Source of the DNA: Amycolatopsis acidiphila
GTDB lineage: Bacteria > Actinomycetota > Actinomycetes > Mycobacteriales > Pseudonocardiaceae
Direction: 5' to 3'
NCBI RefSeq assembly: GCF_021391495.1
Contig: NZ_CP090063.1
Location: forward strand, 1,798,001-1,862,000
DNA length: 64,000 nt
Of this stretch, positions 1 through 8,992 are shown in pieces. How positions within the stretch are numbered: the first letter of the stretch is position 1; every line of letters begins with the position of its first letter. The notes under the pieces are model-generated. The model saw only the letters and a program-made list of their open reading frames with translations. It ran no database searches and was not told where the DNA came from. The translations under genes and the position numbers were made by a program.

Positions 1-1
1 C

Positions 2-328
2 ACGGTCGACAAGGGCATGCCCGTTGTTCAGAAGGCCCAGCCGGTGGTGCAGGACCTGCGCCCGGTGGCCAGTGACCTGCAGACGACGCTCCCGGATCTG
101 CACACGGTTACCGGCCGGCTGGACGGGGTCACGAACGCGGCAGTGGCGAGCTTGTCCGATCTCGGTGCGTTCTTCATCAACACCCGGTCGCTGACCAGCA
201 TGAAAGACGGCAACGGCGGCATCCTGCGCGGTTTCCTGGTGGTGACCCCGCAAACGCTCGGCACGAACGCGCTGTTGCCGCTGTCGACACCTGCCGATCC
301 ATACCGGTTCCCGCACAATTCGCGCTAG
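2..328 (+). CDS. MCE family protein, C-terminal end (gene starts before the window)
   Basis: This is the last 108 codons of a gene entering from the left, ending with TAG at 326-328. The visible part has the helical, heptad-like pattern of the MCE tail (repeated short blocks such as PVVQDLRPVASDL), followed by a C-terminal segment containing FFINTRSLTSMKD and a proline-rich end near PADPYRFPHNSR. MCE proteins form hexameric tubes that carry lipids across the periplasm of mycolata and relatives. The MCE/MlaD core domain itself lies outside the window. The next gene is another MCE protein in the same direction with only a 9-base gap, so this is the 3' half of an mce operon. Assignment to a particular mce letter (E-like or F-like) is not possible from this fragment. 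Confidence 0.8.
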   Translation, partial: TVDKGMPVVQKAQPVVQDLRPVASDLQTTLPDLHTVTGRLDGVTNAAVASLSDLGAFFINTRSLTSMKDGNGGILRGFLVVTPQTLGTNALLPLSTPADPYRFPHNSR

Positions 329-337
329 GTGGTCCAG

Positions 338-1636
338 ATGAACATCCCCCATGCCGCGCTGCCGAAGATCCGGCTGGTCGTGTTGAGCGTCTTCGCTCTC
401 CTCTGCCTCCTGATCTTCGGCTACCTGTGGGCGAACTCCGGCGGGCGACTGCCACTGGTCAGCAAGACCGGTTACCGGGTGAGCCTGGACATCCCGAAGG
501 TGTCGAACCTGGTCGACAACTCGGACGTGACGATCGCCGGCGTGACCGTAGGCAAGGTCGCCGCGCTGCAGGTCACCGGCGACGTCGCCCGAGTGACCGT
601 TCAGCTGGACAGCAACGCGCCGTTGCACGCGGGTGCCACCGTCCAGGTCCGGCAGAAGACACTGGTGGACGAGACGTTCCTGGAAGTCACCGACGGCCGG
701 GGCCCGGAGCTGGCCAACGGCGCGAGTCTGCCGGATGGTTCTGCCAAACCGGCAGTCGAGCTCAACGACGTACTCGTCAGCCTGGACGGTGGGACCCGGC
801 AAGCGCTGGCGGAGAGTCTGCGGTCCCTTGGCATGGCCACCCAGGACAGTCGGCAGGACATCGACCGGGCGCTGAGCGGGCTCGGCGAGCTAGGGCGGAA
901 CGGCAAGACCGCGCTCGACGCACTCGCCGCGCAGTCGGACGATCTGAAGCAGCTGACGAGCGGCGCGGCGACCCTACTCGCCGCCCTGGACACCCGCGAG
1001 GGCGAGATCGCCAACCTGGTCGATGACGCCGACCAGCTTGCCGGGGCGACCGCGGACAACGGTCAAAGCCTGCAATCGGTCATGCAGAAGGTGCCCGGTG
1101 TTCTCGACTCCGCGAACGAGGCCACGTCGAGTGTGTCGAAGCTGTCAGGCGCGCTGGCACCAGTGGCGCAGGATCTGCGTGCTGCAGCGCCGGATCTCGA
1201 CACGGCACTCCAGCAGCTGCCTCGTGCGGCAGACGGTCTGCGCGGCATCTTGCCCGCACTTGACCAAGTACTGGGCAAAGCCCCCGCCACGGTGCAGCGG
1301 ATCCAGCCGGTCGCCACGGATCTCACCACGCTGATCCCGTCGCTGCAGAACGACTTGCTACAGCTGAACCCGATGTTGACCTACCTGGAGCCCTACGGCC
1401 AGGACATCGCACACCTGTTCGTGAACTGGGGTGCCTCGCTGATGACCGGTGACAAGAACGGGAAGGCACTGCGGCTGTTGCCCGTGATCAACCGGCAAGC
1501 GGTCACAGGCGTGCCACTCAACACGAACATCGGACCGCTGAATGAACGCAATCCCTACCCGGCACCCGGCGCGGTCGACCCGGTTCCGTTCACCGGCCAG
1601 TACCCGCACGTGAATCAAGCACCGGCGCCACGATGA
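338..1636 (+). CDS. MCE family protein (MlaD domain), 432 aa
   Basis: A single N-terminal membrane helix (about residues 9-30) is followed by an MlaD/MCE domain (about 40-125, with DNSDVTIAGVTVGKV and VRQKTLVDETFLEV). A long helical tail (about 140-340) follows, then a proline-rich end. No lipobox is seen, so it is the membrane-anchored rather than the lipoprotein type. The ATG at 338 is chosen because AGGTGG lies five bases upstream; a GTG at 329 would also be in frame. The stop overlaps the ATG of the RND gene (ATGA), which implies translational coupling. By family knowledge it is a subunit of an Mce lipid/sterol uptake complex in the cell envelope; the substrate cannot be read from sequence. 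Confidence 0.9.
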   Translation: MNIPHAALPKIRLVVLSVFALLCLLIFGYLWANSGGRLPLVSKTGYRVSLDIPKVSNLVDNSDVTIAGVTVGKVAALQVTGDVARVTVQLDSNAPLHAGATVQVRQKTLVDETFLEVTDGRGPELANGASLPDGSAKPAVELNDVLVSLDGGTRQALAESLRSLGMATQDSRQDIDRALSGLGELGRNGKTALDALAAQSDDLKQLTSGAATLLAALDTREGEIANLVDDADQLAGATADNGQSLQSVMQKVPGVLDSANEATSSVSKLSGALAPVAQDLRAAAPDLDTALQQLPRAADGLRGILPALDQVLGKAPATVQRIQPVATDLTTLIPSLQNDLLQLNPMLTYLEPYGQDIAHLFVNWGASLMTGDKNGKALRLLPVINRQAVTGVPLNTNIGPLNERNPYPAPGAVDPVPFTGQYPHVNQAPAPR

Positions 1637-3969
1637 CCGGCCGCAAGATCGCCGGGTGGGCGACCAGGTGCCGGCGAGGGCTCACGACCGTCCCGAATTG
1701 GTGCGCGCCGCGCACCTGGACAGTTCGTGGCTGGTGTGCGGTCCTTGCCGTGGCCTGTGTCGCGGCACTCGGTGCCGGCGGGTTGGCCAGGCTTCGCGTG
1801 GAGACCACGGTCGATTCGTTCCTGCCAGCCGGCGACCCGAGCGTGACGCAGCTCGACGAGAAGGCGCGTTCCTTCGGCGGAGATCCGATCGTCGTGCTGC
1901 TCGAATCCGATGCGCCCAAAGCGATACTGAGCGGTCAGAACCTCGATCAGCTGGTCGGCCTTGAAGGGCGCCTGGCCGGATTGCCCGACGTGGCGAGCGT
2001 GTACGGGCCGGCGACTGTCCTGAACCAGCTCGCCGGTCGCGCTCAGGACTTGCTCGCCGAGCTGACCGGCCGGCGGGACGCCGTGCGTGAGCAGGCGGTC
2101 CAGGAGGCGGCCGCGAAAGGCGCCGCACCCGCACAGGCACAGGCTGCGGGGACGCGGGCACAGGACGAGTTCGACCACCGTTACGGCCCGCTGCTCGTCC
2201 AGGGCATGCCCGCCGGGCTTCCGACGTTGAGCAACCAGCGATTCGTCGACTCCGTCATGTACTCCGGCGATGGGGGTGTCCGTGCTCAGTGGCATTTCGT
2301 CGTCCCGTCGCAGAACTCGGTCGCGGTACTGGTCCGCCCCCGCGAGGGTATGGACCAGGAGGCGACGGCCCGGTTGGTGGCCGGCGTACGGGCGGCGGTC
2401 GGCCGGGCTCCCGCCGGAGCGAGCCGGGTGACGATCTCCGGGGTGCCGGTGGTGGCGTCGTCGATCGGCGAACAGGTCTCCCGGGAGATCCCGCTGATCG
2501 GGACCGTGGCCCTGGTCGCCGTCGCGCTCGCGCTGTGGCTGGTGCCGTGGACGCGCCGGCGGCACCGGCTACCTCCACTGCTGGTGACCTTGATCTCGAT
2601 CCTGCTCACGCTGGGTGTCTTCGGGTGGACGGGAAGGACGCTTTCCCTTGGCGTGGTGGCATTTCTGTCGGTGCTTCTCGGTGTCGGCTGTTACTACCCG
2701 ACCTACTTCACCCAGCGGGCCAGGCGCCGCACGGTGCTGGTGGTCGCGGGTGCCAGCGCCGCGAGTTTCGGGATGCTCATGGCGTCCCCGCTGCCGTTCG
2801 TCCGAGACCTCGGCATGACCCTGTCGGTCGGGGTGGTGCTCTCGGCAACGACCGGCGGTTTGCTGCTGCGGCGATTCGTGCCGGCCGAACACCGCACCGA
2901 CACAGCGGTCCGGCCGGTGAACAGGAAGCGTGGAGTCGCGGCGGCGGCGCTCGCGGCCGGGCTCGCCGTGGTCGGCTGGTGCGCCTTGCCCTCGCTGCCA
3001 CTGCAGGCGGACGTGGAGGGCTTCGCCGCCGGGCTGCCGTCCCTTGGCGATGCGGCCAACGTCGAGCAGGCGCTGGGGTCCTCCGGCGAGGTCGACCTCG
3101 TTTTGCGCGGGCTCGATGTGACCACCCCGTCGGCTCTGCAGTGGATGCAGCAGGCGCAGGACGGCATCGTCACGGCGCACGGCGATCAGCTCCGCCCGGT
3201 CATTTCACTCCCGTCGTTGCTCACCTTCCTCGGCAGTGACGCGACCGCCGAGCAGATCGACGCCGGCATGCGCTTGCTACCGCCCTACCTCAGCTCCGCC
3301 GTCGTGCGTCAAGACCACCAGAGCTCCGTGCTCGTCTTCGGCACCCGGATCAACGATCTCGGCGCGTTGCGGCAGCTGAGAAACGACCTGCTACGGCAGC
3401 TGCCGGTACCGCCCGCCGGGTATCAGGTGGACCTCACCGGTCTACCGATGGCCGCCGTGCGTGGCGACGAGCTGATCTCCGGCGACCGGATCTGGTCCAA
3501 CGTGCTCGGCATCCTCGCCTCGGGCGTGGTGCTGGCGGTGGGGCTGCGCAGGCGTGCCGACGCGTTGCGGGCTGTCGCCGCAGCGACGACCGCGACCGGG
3601 CTCGGATTGTTCGCGCTGTGGGCGACCGGGGTTCCGCTGAGCCCGATCACCGTCACGCTCGGCTCGCTGACCGCGGCAGTGGGAGCGGAGTTCACCGTCG
3701 TGCTCGCCGCGGCGGTCCGGACCGGCAACCCGGCGCTGCGCCGGTCGGTCGTGCTCGCGGCTGTCACGTCCGCGCTCGGCTACGCGGCGCTGGCCGTCTC
3801 GAAACTGGCGGTGATCCAGCAGTTCGGGTTGCTGCTCGCCGGCTCCGTCGTGCTGGCACTGGCCTCCGCGGCGTGTGTGGTCGCGGTGTCGGTGACCGGT
3901 CCTGCCAGATCGAGCGCGACACCGGTCGAAGAGGAACCCGCGCTGAAGACACTCGAGGAGGTGCGTTGA
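1633..3969 (+). CDS. MMPL/RND-family membrane transporter, 778 aa
   Basis: It has the typical RND two-half layout. There is one helix near residues 30-50, a large extracytoplasmic domain (about 50-285), a first cluster of membrane helices (about 287-405), a helix near 433-450, a second outer domain, and a final helix cluster (about 625-770) ending in a short cytoplasmic tail. About 780 residues is at the short end for MmpL proteins. It overlaps the preceding MCE gene by four bases and precedes the parvulin gene by two bases, so all are probably one transcript. MmpL proteins export lipids or siderophores using the proton gradient; its place inside an mce operon suggests lipid movement coupled to the Mce complex, which is inference. 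Confidence 0.88.
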   Translation: MTGRKIAGWATRCRRGLTTVPNWCAPRTWTVRGWCAVLAVACVAALGAGGLARLRVETTVDSFLPAGDPSVTQLDEKARSFGGDPIVVLLESDAPKAILSGQNLDQLVGLEGRLAGLPDVASVYGPATVLNQLAGRAQDLLAELTGRRDAVREQAVQEAAAKGAAPAQAQAAGTRAQDEFDHRYGPLLVQGMPAGLPTLSNQRFVDSVMYSGDGGVRAQWHFVVPSQNSVAVLVRPREGMDQEATARLVAGVRAAVGRAPAGASRVTISGVPVVASSIGEQVSREIPLIGTVALVAVALALWLVPWTRRRHRLPPLLVTLISILLTLGVFGWTGRTLSLGVVAFLSVLLGVGCYYPTYFTQRARRRTVLVVAGASAASFGMLMASPLPFVRDLGMTLSVGVVLSATTGGLLLRRFVPAEHRTDTAVRPVNRKRGVAAAALAAGLAVVGWCALPSLPLQADVEGFAAGLPSLGDAANVEQALGSSGEVDLVLRGLDVTTPSALQWMQQAQDGIVTAHGDQLRPVISLPSLLTFLGSDATAEQIDAGMRLLPPYLSSAVVRQDHQSSVLVFGTRINDLGALRQLRNDLLRQLPVPPAGYQVDLTGLPMAAVRGDELISGDRIWSNVLGILASGVVLAVGLRRRADALRAVAAATTATGLGLFALWATGVPLSPITVTLGSLTAAVGAEFTVVLAAAVRTGNPALRRSVVLAAVTSALGYAALAVSKLAVIQQFGLLLAGSVVLALASAACVVAVSVTGPARSSATPVEEEPALKTLEEVR

Positions 3970-3971
3970 CC

Positions 3972-5252
3972 ATGCCCGCGGAAGACGAAACCGAGGAGGT
4001 GACCCCCGGTGCGGTCGCCACGCTCGCGGAGCAGGACGAGGAGCCTGCCGCGGCGGATGAGGAGGTGGACGGCGCAGCAGCCGAAAACCTCGACGGACAC
4101 GAGAGCGGCGACGAGAACGCGGCAGCCGATGACGATGACGAACCGCGTCGGCAGTCCCGGTTGCGGGCCTTGCTCGCCCGGGTGCGCGCTTTCGCGCACC
4201 TTCCCCGAAGCCGGAAGGGCTGGGCCGTCCTCGTCGTCGTCCTGGTGGTGATCGCGGGCGGGGGGACCGGCGGATATCTCTGGTGGAACGCCGGTCGCGT
4301 GCCCGCCGGCGCCGCGTTCCGCGTCGGCGACACGGTGGTGACGATCGACCAGCTCAACGCCGAAGCGGACCGGTTGCGCGCACTGTACGGGCTGCAGATC
4401 CCGACGGACCCGGCCAAGCTCGACGGATTCCGTCGCGCCGTGGCCAAGGCCGACGCGGTGCGGATCATCCTCGACGACCAGGCGCGGCAGCACGGCATCG
4501 TCATCGCCGACAAAACCGCGCAGGACGTGTTGACCAGGTACATCTCGCAACAGGCCGGCGACGGAGCCGACGCACACGCGAGCTTCGTCCAGGGGCTTGG
4601 CGCGGCGGGCACCTCGGAGGGGGCGGTGCTCGACGAGATCAAGCACATGCTTGCTGTCAACCAGCTCTTCGGTCAACAGACACAGGGGATCACGGTGACC
4701 GACCAGCAGGTCCGTGATGCGTTCCCGAAGCGGCAAGCGTCCCTCGGGACGCCGGAGAAGCGGGACATCCACAACATCGTGGTGCGCACCCAGGACGAGG
4801 CGCAGCACATCCGGGACCAGGTCTCCTCCGGAGCGGTTTTCGAGGATATCGCCAAGTCGTCCAGTCTGGACGACCAGACGAGGGCCTCCGGAGGAGATCT
4901 CGGGACGCTGAGCGCGGGGCAACTCGACCCGGACTACGCCAAGGTCGCCTTCGCCGCTCCCGCCGGCGCCGTATTCGGGCCCGTGCAAACCCAGTACGGG
5001 TGGAACGTCGGTAAGGTCGTATCGATCGTCCCGCCGGTGCCCGCACAGTTCGATGCCGTGCAAGCACAGCTGAAACAGCAGCTGACCGACGAGCAGATGA
5101 TGAGCCGCTGGCAGGACTGGCTCACTCAGCAGATCCGAGCGGCCGACGTCCGCTACGCCGACGACTACCGGCCGCAGGATCCCGACGCGCCGCCGCCGAC
5201 CCAGATGGGTGGCCAGCCCGCGGCCTCCGTGCCGGCACCAGTGGGCAAGTGA
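3972..5252 (+). CDS. Membrane-anchored parvulin-type peptidyl-prolyl isomerase (SurA/PrsA-like), 426 aa
   Basis: A very acidic, disordered cytoplasmic N-terminus (about residues 1-60) is followed by a basic stretch and one membrane helix near residues 82-105. Next comes a SurA-like helical chaperone region (about 115-250) and a parvulin domain (about 255-345; HNIVVRTQDEAQHI, then GGDLGTLSAGQLDPDYAKVAF). The C-terminus is proline-rich. The ATG at 3972 is chosen because the acidic start is conserved-looking and lies two bases after the RND stop; upstream codons in this frame are antisense-like shadow of the RND gene. Such proteins help fold exported proteins on the outer face of the membrane. 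Here it probably assists the Mce/RND complex, a position usually taken by Mce-associated membrane proteins. Confidence 0.85.
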   Translation: MPAEDETEEVTPGAVATLAEQDEEPAAADEEVDGAAAENLDGHESGDENAAADDDDEPRRQSRLRALLARVRAFAHLPRSRKGWAVLVVVLVVIAGGGTGGYLWWNAGRVPAGAAFRVGDTVVTIDQLNAEADRLRALYGLQIPTDPAKLDGFRRAVAKADAVRIILDDQARQHGIVIADKTAQDVLTRYISQQAGDGADAHASFVQGLGAAGTSEGAVLDEIKHMLAVNQLFGQQTQGITVTDQQVRDAFPKRQASLGTPEKRDIHNIVVRTQDEAQHIRDQVSSGAVFEDIAKSSSLDDQTRASGGDLGTLSAGQLDPDYAKVAFAAPAGAVFGPVQTQYGWNVGKVVSIVPPVPAQFDAVQAQLKQQLTDEQMMSRWQDWLTQQIRAADVRYADDYRPQDPDAPPPTQMGGQPAASVPAPVGK

Positions 5253-5261
5253 GGTCGCGCC

Positions 5262-5462
5262 ATGTGGGCGATGGCTGTCTCCCAACTGGTCCTGGCCGGG
5301 GCACTGGGTCTGGTCGGGGAGTGGGGCCGGCGCAACGCGCCGGCGCTGGCACGCACGGCTCAGGACGGCGAGCACAAGGTCGTGGTGCTCAGGCGGGGGG
5401 CACTCGGTTGCGAAGTCGTCGCGGCACTGTTCGCGCTCGCCGCCGTAGCGGAGCTGATCTGA
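5262..5462 (+). CDS. Small two-helix membrane protein, 66 aa
   Basis: The protein has two hydrophobic segments (about residues 3-20 and 46-65) separated by a charged hinge rich in Arg and Glu. It starts nine bases after the parvulin gene and ends 40 bases before the aldehyde dehydrogenase gene, so it is likely part of the same operon. No known domain is recognised. Its position after the Mce/RND/parvulin genes suggests a small accessory subunit of that envelope complex, but nothing in the sequence proves this. Confidence 0.6.
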   Translation: MWAMAVSQLVLAGALGLVGEWGRRNAPALARTAQDGEHKVVVLRRGALGCEVVAALFALAAVAELI

Positions 5463-5502
5463 CTGTTCCGCGCAATCCGAAGTTCACCGAAAGGAATCAT
5501 CG

Positions 5503-6951
5503 ATGGGACTGCAGTACGACAAGTTGTACCTCGGCGGGCAGTGGACGAGTCCTCAGGGCAACGACGTCATCAAGGTCGTCTCGGCGTCGACCGAAGAAGA
5601 ATTGGGGTCGGTGCCGCTCGGTGTCGAGGCGGACATCGACTACGCGGTCACGGCCGCGCGAAGCGCGTTCGACGACCCCTCAGGCTGGTCGTCCTGGGAG
5701 CCTGCCAGGCGGGCGGAGGTGATGGAACGCCTCGCCGATGCCCTCGACGTGCGCAAGGACGACATGGTGCGCCGGATCAGCTCCCAGAACGGGATGCCGA
5801 TCGTGATCGCAGAGCAGCTGGAGGGCGCGTTCCCCAGCATGTTGCTGCGGTACTACGCGAACCTGGTGCGGGAGAGCGTAGACGAGGAGGAACGACCCGG
5901 GTTGCTCGGTGGCACGACGCTTGTCCGCCGCAAGCCGGTCGGCGTGGTCGGGGCGATCGTGCCGTGGAACTTCCCGCAGGCGCTCATGTTCTTCAAGCTC
6001 GCCCCTGCGATGGCGGCGGGGTGCACTGTCGTCGTGAAGCCTTCCCCTGAAACGGTGCTGGACACGTTCCTGCTCGCGGAAGCAGCCGAAGAGGCGGGAG
6101 TGCCCGCCGGAGTGCTCAACTTCGTGCCCGCGGGACGTGAGGTCGGCGCCTACCTGGTGTCCCATCCTGGAGTGGACAAGGTCGCCTTCACCGGATCAAC
6201 CGCCGCAGGCCGGGCGATCGGCGAGGCATGCGGCAAGCTGCTTCGACCGGTGACGTTGGAACTGGGCGGCAAGTCGGCCGTGATCGTGCTGGACGACGCG
6301 GACCTGTCCACCAGCATCGAGCAGCTCTTCGCAACCTCGTTCATCAACAACGGGCAGACCTGCTACCTGGGCAGTCGGATCCTGGCCCCACGCAGCAAGT
6401 ACGACCAGGTGGTCGACGTCTTCACCGGGCTGGCCGGTGGGGTCACCGTCGGCGACCCGCTGGACCACACGACGCAGATCGGTCCGATGGTCAGCGCGCG
6501 CCATCGCGACCGCGTCGAGTCCTACATCGCCAAGGGCAAGGCGGAAGGAGCTCGGCTGACCGTCGGCGGCGGGCGCCCCGAGCAGCTCGACCGGGGATGG
6601 TTCGTCCAGCCCACGGTGTTCGCCGATGTGGACAACAACTTCACCATTGCGCAGGAGGAGATCTTCGGCCCGGTGCTGTCGGTCATCCCCTACGACGGGA
6701 TCGATGACGCGGTGCGCATTGCCAATGATTCGGACTACGGGCTGGGCGGTTCGGTCTGGACGGCGGATCCCGAACGTGGAGCCGATGTCGCTAAGCGCGT
6801 CAACACGGGAACAATCGGGATCAACGCGTACCTGCCCGATCCCACTGCGCCGTTCGGTGGGGTCAAGTCGAGCGGGCTGGGCCGGGAGCTCGGGCCTGAG
6901 GGATTGGCTGCTTATCAGCAGCTGCAGTCGGTCTACCTGGACCGGCGGTAG
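5503..6951 (+). CDS. NAD(P)-dependent aldehyde dehydrogenase, 482 aa
   Basis: This is a full-length aldehyde dehydrogenase. The Rossmann-type cofactor region carries VPWNFPQALMFFKLAPAMAAG and FTGSTAAGR. The general base Glu is at residue 253 in LELGGKS, and the catalytic Cys is at residue 287 in NNGQTC. The C-terminal EEIFGPVLSVIPY motif is intact. AAAGGA lies upstream of the ATG. It oxidises an aldehyde to a carboxylate; the substrate is unknown. Its place at the end of an mce operon suggests breakdown of an imported lipid, sterol side chain or terpenoid, as inferred from context. A strong hairpin follows the stop codon, so it is the last gene of the transcript. Confidence 0.9.
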   Translation: MGLQYDKLYLGGQWTSPQGNDVIKVVSASTEEELGSVPLGVEADIDYAVTAARSAFDDPSGWSSWEPARRAEVMERLADALDVRKDDMVRRISSQNGMPIVIAEQLEGAFPSMLLRYYANLVRESVDEEERPGLLGGTTLVRRKPVGVVGAIVPWNFPQALMFFKLAPAMAAGCTVVVKPSPETVLDTFLLAEAAEEAGVPAGVLNFVPAGREVGAYLVSHPGVDKVAFTGSTAAGRAIGEACGKLLRPVTLELGGKSAVIVLDDADLSTSIEQLFATSFINNGQTCYLGSRILAPRSKYDQVVDVFTGLAGGVTVGDPLDHTTQIGPMVSARHRDRVESYIAKGKAEGARLTVGGGRPEQLDRGWFVQPTVFADVDNNFTIAQEEIFGPVLSVIPYDGIDDAVRIANDSDYGLGGSVWTADPERGADVAKRVNTGTIGINAYLPDPTAPFGGVKSSGLGRELGPEGLAAYQQLQSVYLDRR

Positions 6952-6970
6952 ATCCGTCGCGGAGAGCGCC

Positions 6971-7014
6971 GGTGACGGGGGCCGGACGCCGGTCGCGTCC
7001 GGTCCCCCTTCACC
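6971..7014 (+). terminator. Transcription terminator hairpin after the mce operon
   Basis: The stem GGGGGCCGGACG pairs with CGTCCGG-CCCCC (one bulged T) around a seven-base loop. It is extended by an outer GGTGA/TCACC pair. There is no U-tract, as is common for actinomycete terminators. It lies 20 bases after the aldehyde dehydrogenase stop. Confidence 0.7.
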
Positions 7015-7117
7015 GGTCGGCGCAGAGTTGTGAACCGCTTCGTTCACGGACCAGTCGCGCTCGCTCCGGGCGGCCGGAGTCAGCACCGGTGCTCGGAGCC
7101 GACGACTCAGGTCCGAC

Positions 7118-7918
7118 GTGGCCGACACCGGTTCAGGTGGAGACGGAGAACTGGAACGGGTCCAACGCCCACATGATATTCGCGGCTGCGCCGCGGAACC
7201 AGCACAGCGGCTGGTCACCGCTCTACGGATCGTGTGCGGCGGCTCTGTTGTGGCAACGCGCCCGATCCATGCCCAGCACGACGACGACTTCCCGCCGACG
7301 GTGGACGGAAGCGCTGCCCTGCCGGCCGTAGTTGCGGCTGACAGCAGCAGGCCGACGCAGGTGCTCACCGACGAGCAGGTCGAGGCCGTGCGCGAGGTGT
7401 ACGAGATGCTCGGGAACCTGGCGGTTCGAGAAGACCGGTCGTTGCAGGTTGCGTTGCGTCGGTTCGTGTTCGCCGGTTCCAAGGCTCAGCCGGAGGACCG
7501 GCTCATCGACCTCGTCATCTGTTGCGAAGCGCTGTTCCTCAAGCGACTTGGGGTCGGGGGGAAGCAGAAGGGGGCGCCTGCGGCTGCGAACGCCGGACGA
7601 CTCCTGGCAGGTGACCGGCTACTGAACGTCGGGCGCGAGGAGGTAGAGCGGTTCGTCAGGGCCCCGTACCGGCTACGCAATGCGGAAGTTCATGGTGACC
7701 ACCCGGTCCGCCGCCCGATGACGCTCCTCCGTGGAGCAACCACCGAAGACCTCGCCCGGTTGGTTGAGGACCTTGGTCTCGTAGTCGGCCGGGCGCTACA
7801 CCTGGTGCTGAGCGAACTGTCGCGCCCCGCCGCGGCAGCCGGCCTACTACGAGCACCGTTCCCTCAACCGGGAACGCCCAGCGCACGCGCCACCGATCGC
7901 ACGTTGCACGTGGAATGA
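7118..7918 (+). CDS. Apea-like HEPN domain protein, probably N-terminally truncated (266 aa as open frame)
   Basis: Residues about 95-235 look like an Apea-type HEPN domain: ALRRFVFAGSKAQPEDRLID, then EALFL, and the signature RNAEVHG, which fits the HEPN RNase motif R-x4-6-H. The first recognisable family-like residues begin about residue 15. The GTG at 7118 has no convincing ribosome site, and family members are usually longer, so the original 5' end may be lost. HEPN proteins are often RNases in toxin, abortive-infection or stress systems. It sits in a scar region with transposase and recombinase pieces. It could still be translated, but it may be a decaying gene. Confidence 0.5.
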   Translation: MADTGSGGDGELERVQRPHDIRGCAAEPAQRLVTALRIVCGGSVVATRPIHAQHDDDFPPTVDGSAALPAVVAADSSRPTQVLTDEQVEAVREVYEMLGNLAVREDRSLQVALRRFVFAGSKAQPEDRLIDLVICCEALFLKRLGVGGKQKGAPAAANAGRLLAGDRLLNVGREEVERFVRAPYRLRNAEVHGDHPVRRPMTLLRGATTEDLARLVEDLGLVVGRALHLVLSELSRPAAAAGLLRAPFPQPGTPSARATDRTLHVE

Positions 7919-7921
7919 CTC

Positions 7922-8104
7922 ATGGGCGAGATGCAGTTGCGGGGCTCGTTCCGGGGCGAGGTCAAGCGCACCACGATCCCGGATCCGGCCGCGAAGCGGC
8001 CTGAGGGCCTGGTGCAGCGCCAGCTCGCGCCCCTGGCGCTGGACCAGGCTGTGGGTCGCCGACATCACCTACGTCTCCACCTGGGCTGAGTGGGTCTATG
8101 CCGC
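7922..8104 (+). pseudogene. IS3-family transposase (orfB) fragment with a frameshift
   Basis: Reading from 7922 gives a typical IS3 OrfB segment (RTTIPDPAAKRPEGLVQRQL). At about 8046-8050 an extra G shifts the frame, and the reading continues one frame over as LWVADITYVSTWAEWVY. That stretch contains the first catalytic Asp of the DDE domain (VAD). Both ends are missing: no orfA, no rest of the DDE domain and no terminal inverted repeats are visible. It is a dead remnant of about 60 codons, evidence that this interval has been a landing site for mobile DNA. Confidence 0.75.
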
Positions 8105-8481
8105 GTCTGGCGCAGAAGCGGCTCCAAGGAGTGGAGCGGGAACGCGCGGCCTTCGAGCGATCTCCGGCGGGTCGGGCCCGGGCAGGCTTCGCGAGAGGCG
8201 ACCAGGTGTTCCAGTACGTCATCGACGTGATGAACCAGAAAGCCGTCATCGTGGCGATGGTTGGCGGCACTACAACCAAGCAGACGAGCGATCCGGTCGC
8301 GGTGCTCAACTCCGTGTGTCAGGAAGGTCGGGAGCTGGTCAATGGCTCGTTCGTCTTCGTCGAACAGGGCCAGGAGAGCCGGGACAAGTTCATGTCCTCA
8401 GGGCAGAATGTCGCCATCAAGGGTGAGGTCATGGGCTACTACCTGTTAAAGCGGTGCGAGGTAAACCGACGCGCAGCGTAG
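8098..8481 (+). CDS. Hypothetical protein, DUF4177-like, 127 aa
   Basis: The protein has a charged N-terminus, a central segment (about residues 33-60: GDQVFQYVIDVMNQKAVIV) and the block LNSVCQEGRELVNGSFVFV, which resembles the core strand-helix pattern of DUF4177-type small proteins (normally ..EGWELV..). The end is basic. The ATG at 8098 lies at the edge of the transposase remnant and has no clear ribosome site, so the start could be further in. Codon use is less GC-extreme than in neighbouring operons, consistent with an acquired gene. The function is unknown. Confidence 0.5.
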   Translation: MPRLAQKRLQGVERERAAFERSPAGRARAGFARGDQVFQYVIDVMNQKAVIVAMVGGTTTKQTSDPVAVLNSVCQEGRELVNGSFVFVEQGQESRDKFMSSGQNVAIKGEVMGYYLLKRCEVNRRAA

Positions 8482-8515
8482 TGGGGCGTGACCAGTTCTG
8501 TGCTGGCTGTTTGCT

Positions 8516-8992
8516 TTAGCCTGGGTTCCGCCCCCGCCGCCCATACCGCTCAGCTTTCGGGATCCCGGCTCGGTGCAACTGGTTCCGCAGTGCGGTTTGC
8601 GAGATGCCGAACTGCCTCGCCAGGGTGTACACCGTGGCGCCTTTGTCCTGTTGGTAGACCCGTACTAGCGCATCGATCTCGGTCGCATGAAGCTGCTTGG
8701 CCGTCCGGCAACGGCTCCGGGGTCGGTGCTCCGGGGCACGAGGTGCGTCGTTTGCCCACGTCAGCGCCTTCTCCAGCAACCGGCGGACGGGCTTGGTCGG
8801 GTGTGAAAGGGCCTCAACCACGCCGACAACGGGCTTTTGACCTGCATCTTGCCCCTTCTTGGACTGTCCGCGCGGTTCTGGAGCTAACGCGGCGCTCGGA
8901 GAGTTTTTGTATGCCGGCGGTGACTCAAGCAAGCCGATATCGACATCGCGTTGGACATCACTCGCGATGATCCGAACGCTCGCCGCCACCAA
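8516..8992 (-). CDS. Helix-turn-helix protein, possible C-terminal piece of a recombinase
   Basis: Only the last roughly 85 residues look like a real domain: TAKQLHATEIDALVRVYQQ, then GATVYTLARQFGISQTALRNQL. This is a homeodomain-like helix-turn-helix as found at the C-terminus of serine recombinases/resolvases. The first half (toward 8992) has no recognisable features and may be chance open frame. No catalytic resolvase domain is present, so it is best read as a fragment or a small orphan HTH protein. It lies between the scar region and cydB. Confidence in the gene's true start is low. Confidence 0.35.
   Translation of the reverse strand: MVAASVRIIASDVQRDVDIGLLESPPAYKNSPSAALAPEPRGQSKKGQDAGQKPVVGVVEALSHPTKPVRRLLEKALTWANDAPRAPEHRPRSRCRTAKQLHATEIDALVRVYQQDKGATVYTLARQFGISQTALRNQLHRAGIPKAERYGRRGRNPG

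Noticed and set aside
3618..3971. Upstream extension of the parvulin reading frame
   Set aside because: It lies inside the RND gene; the acidic start at ATG 3972 follows the RND stop by two bases and fits the family.
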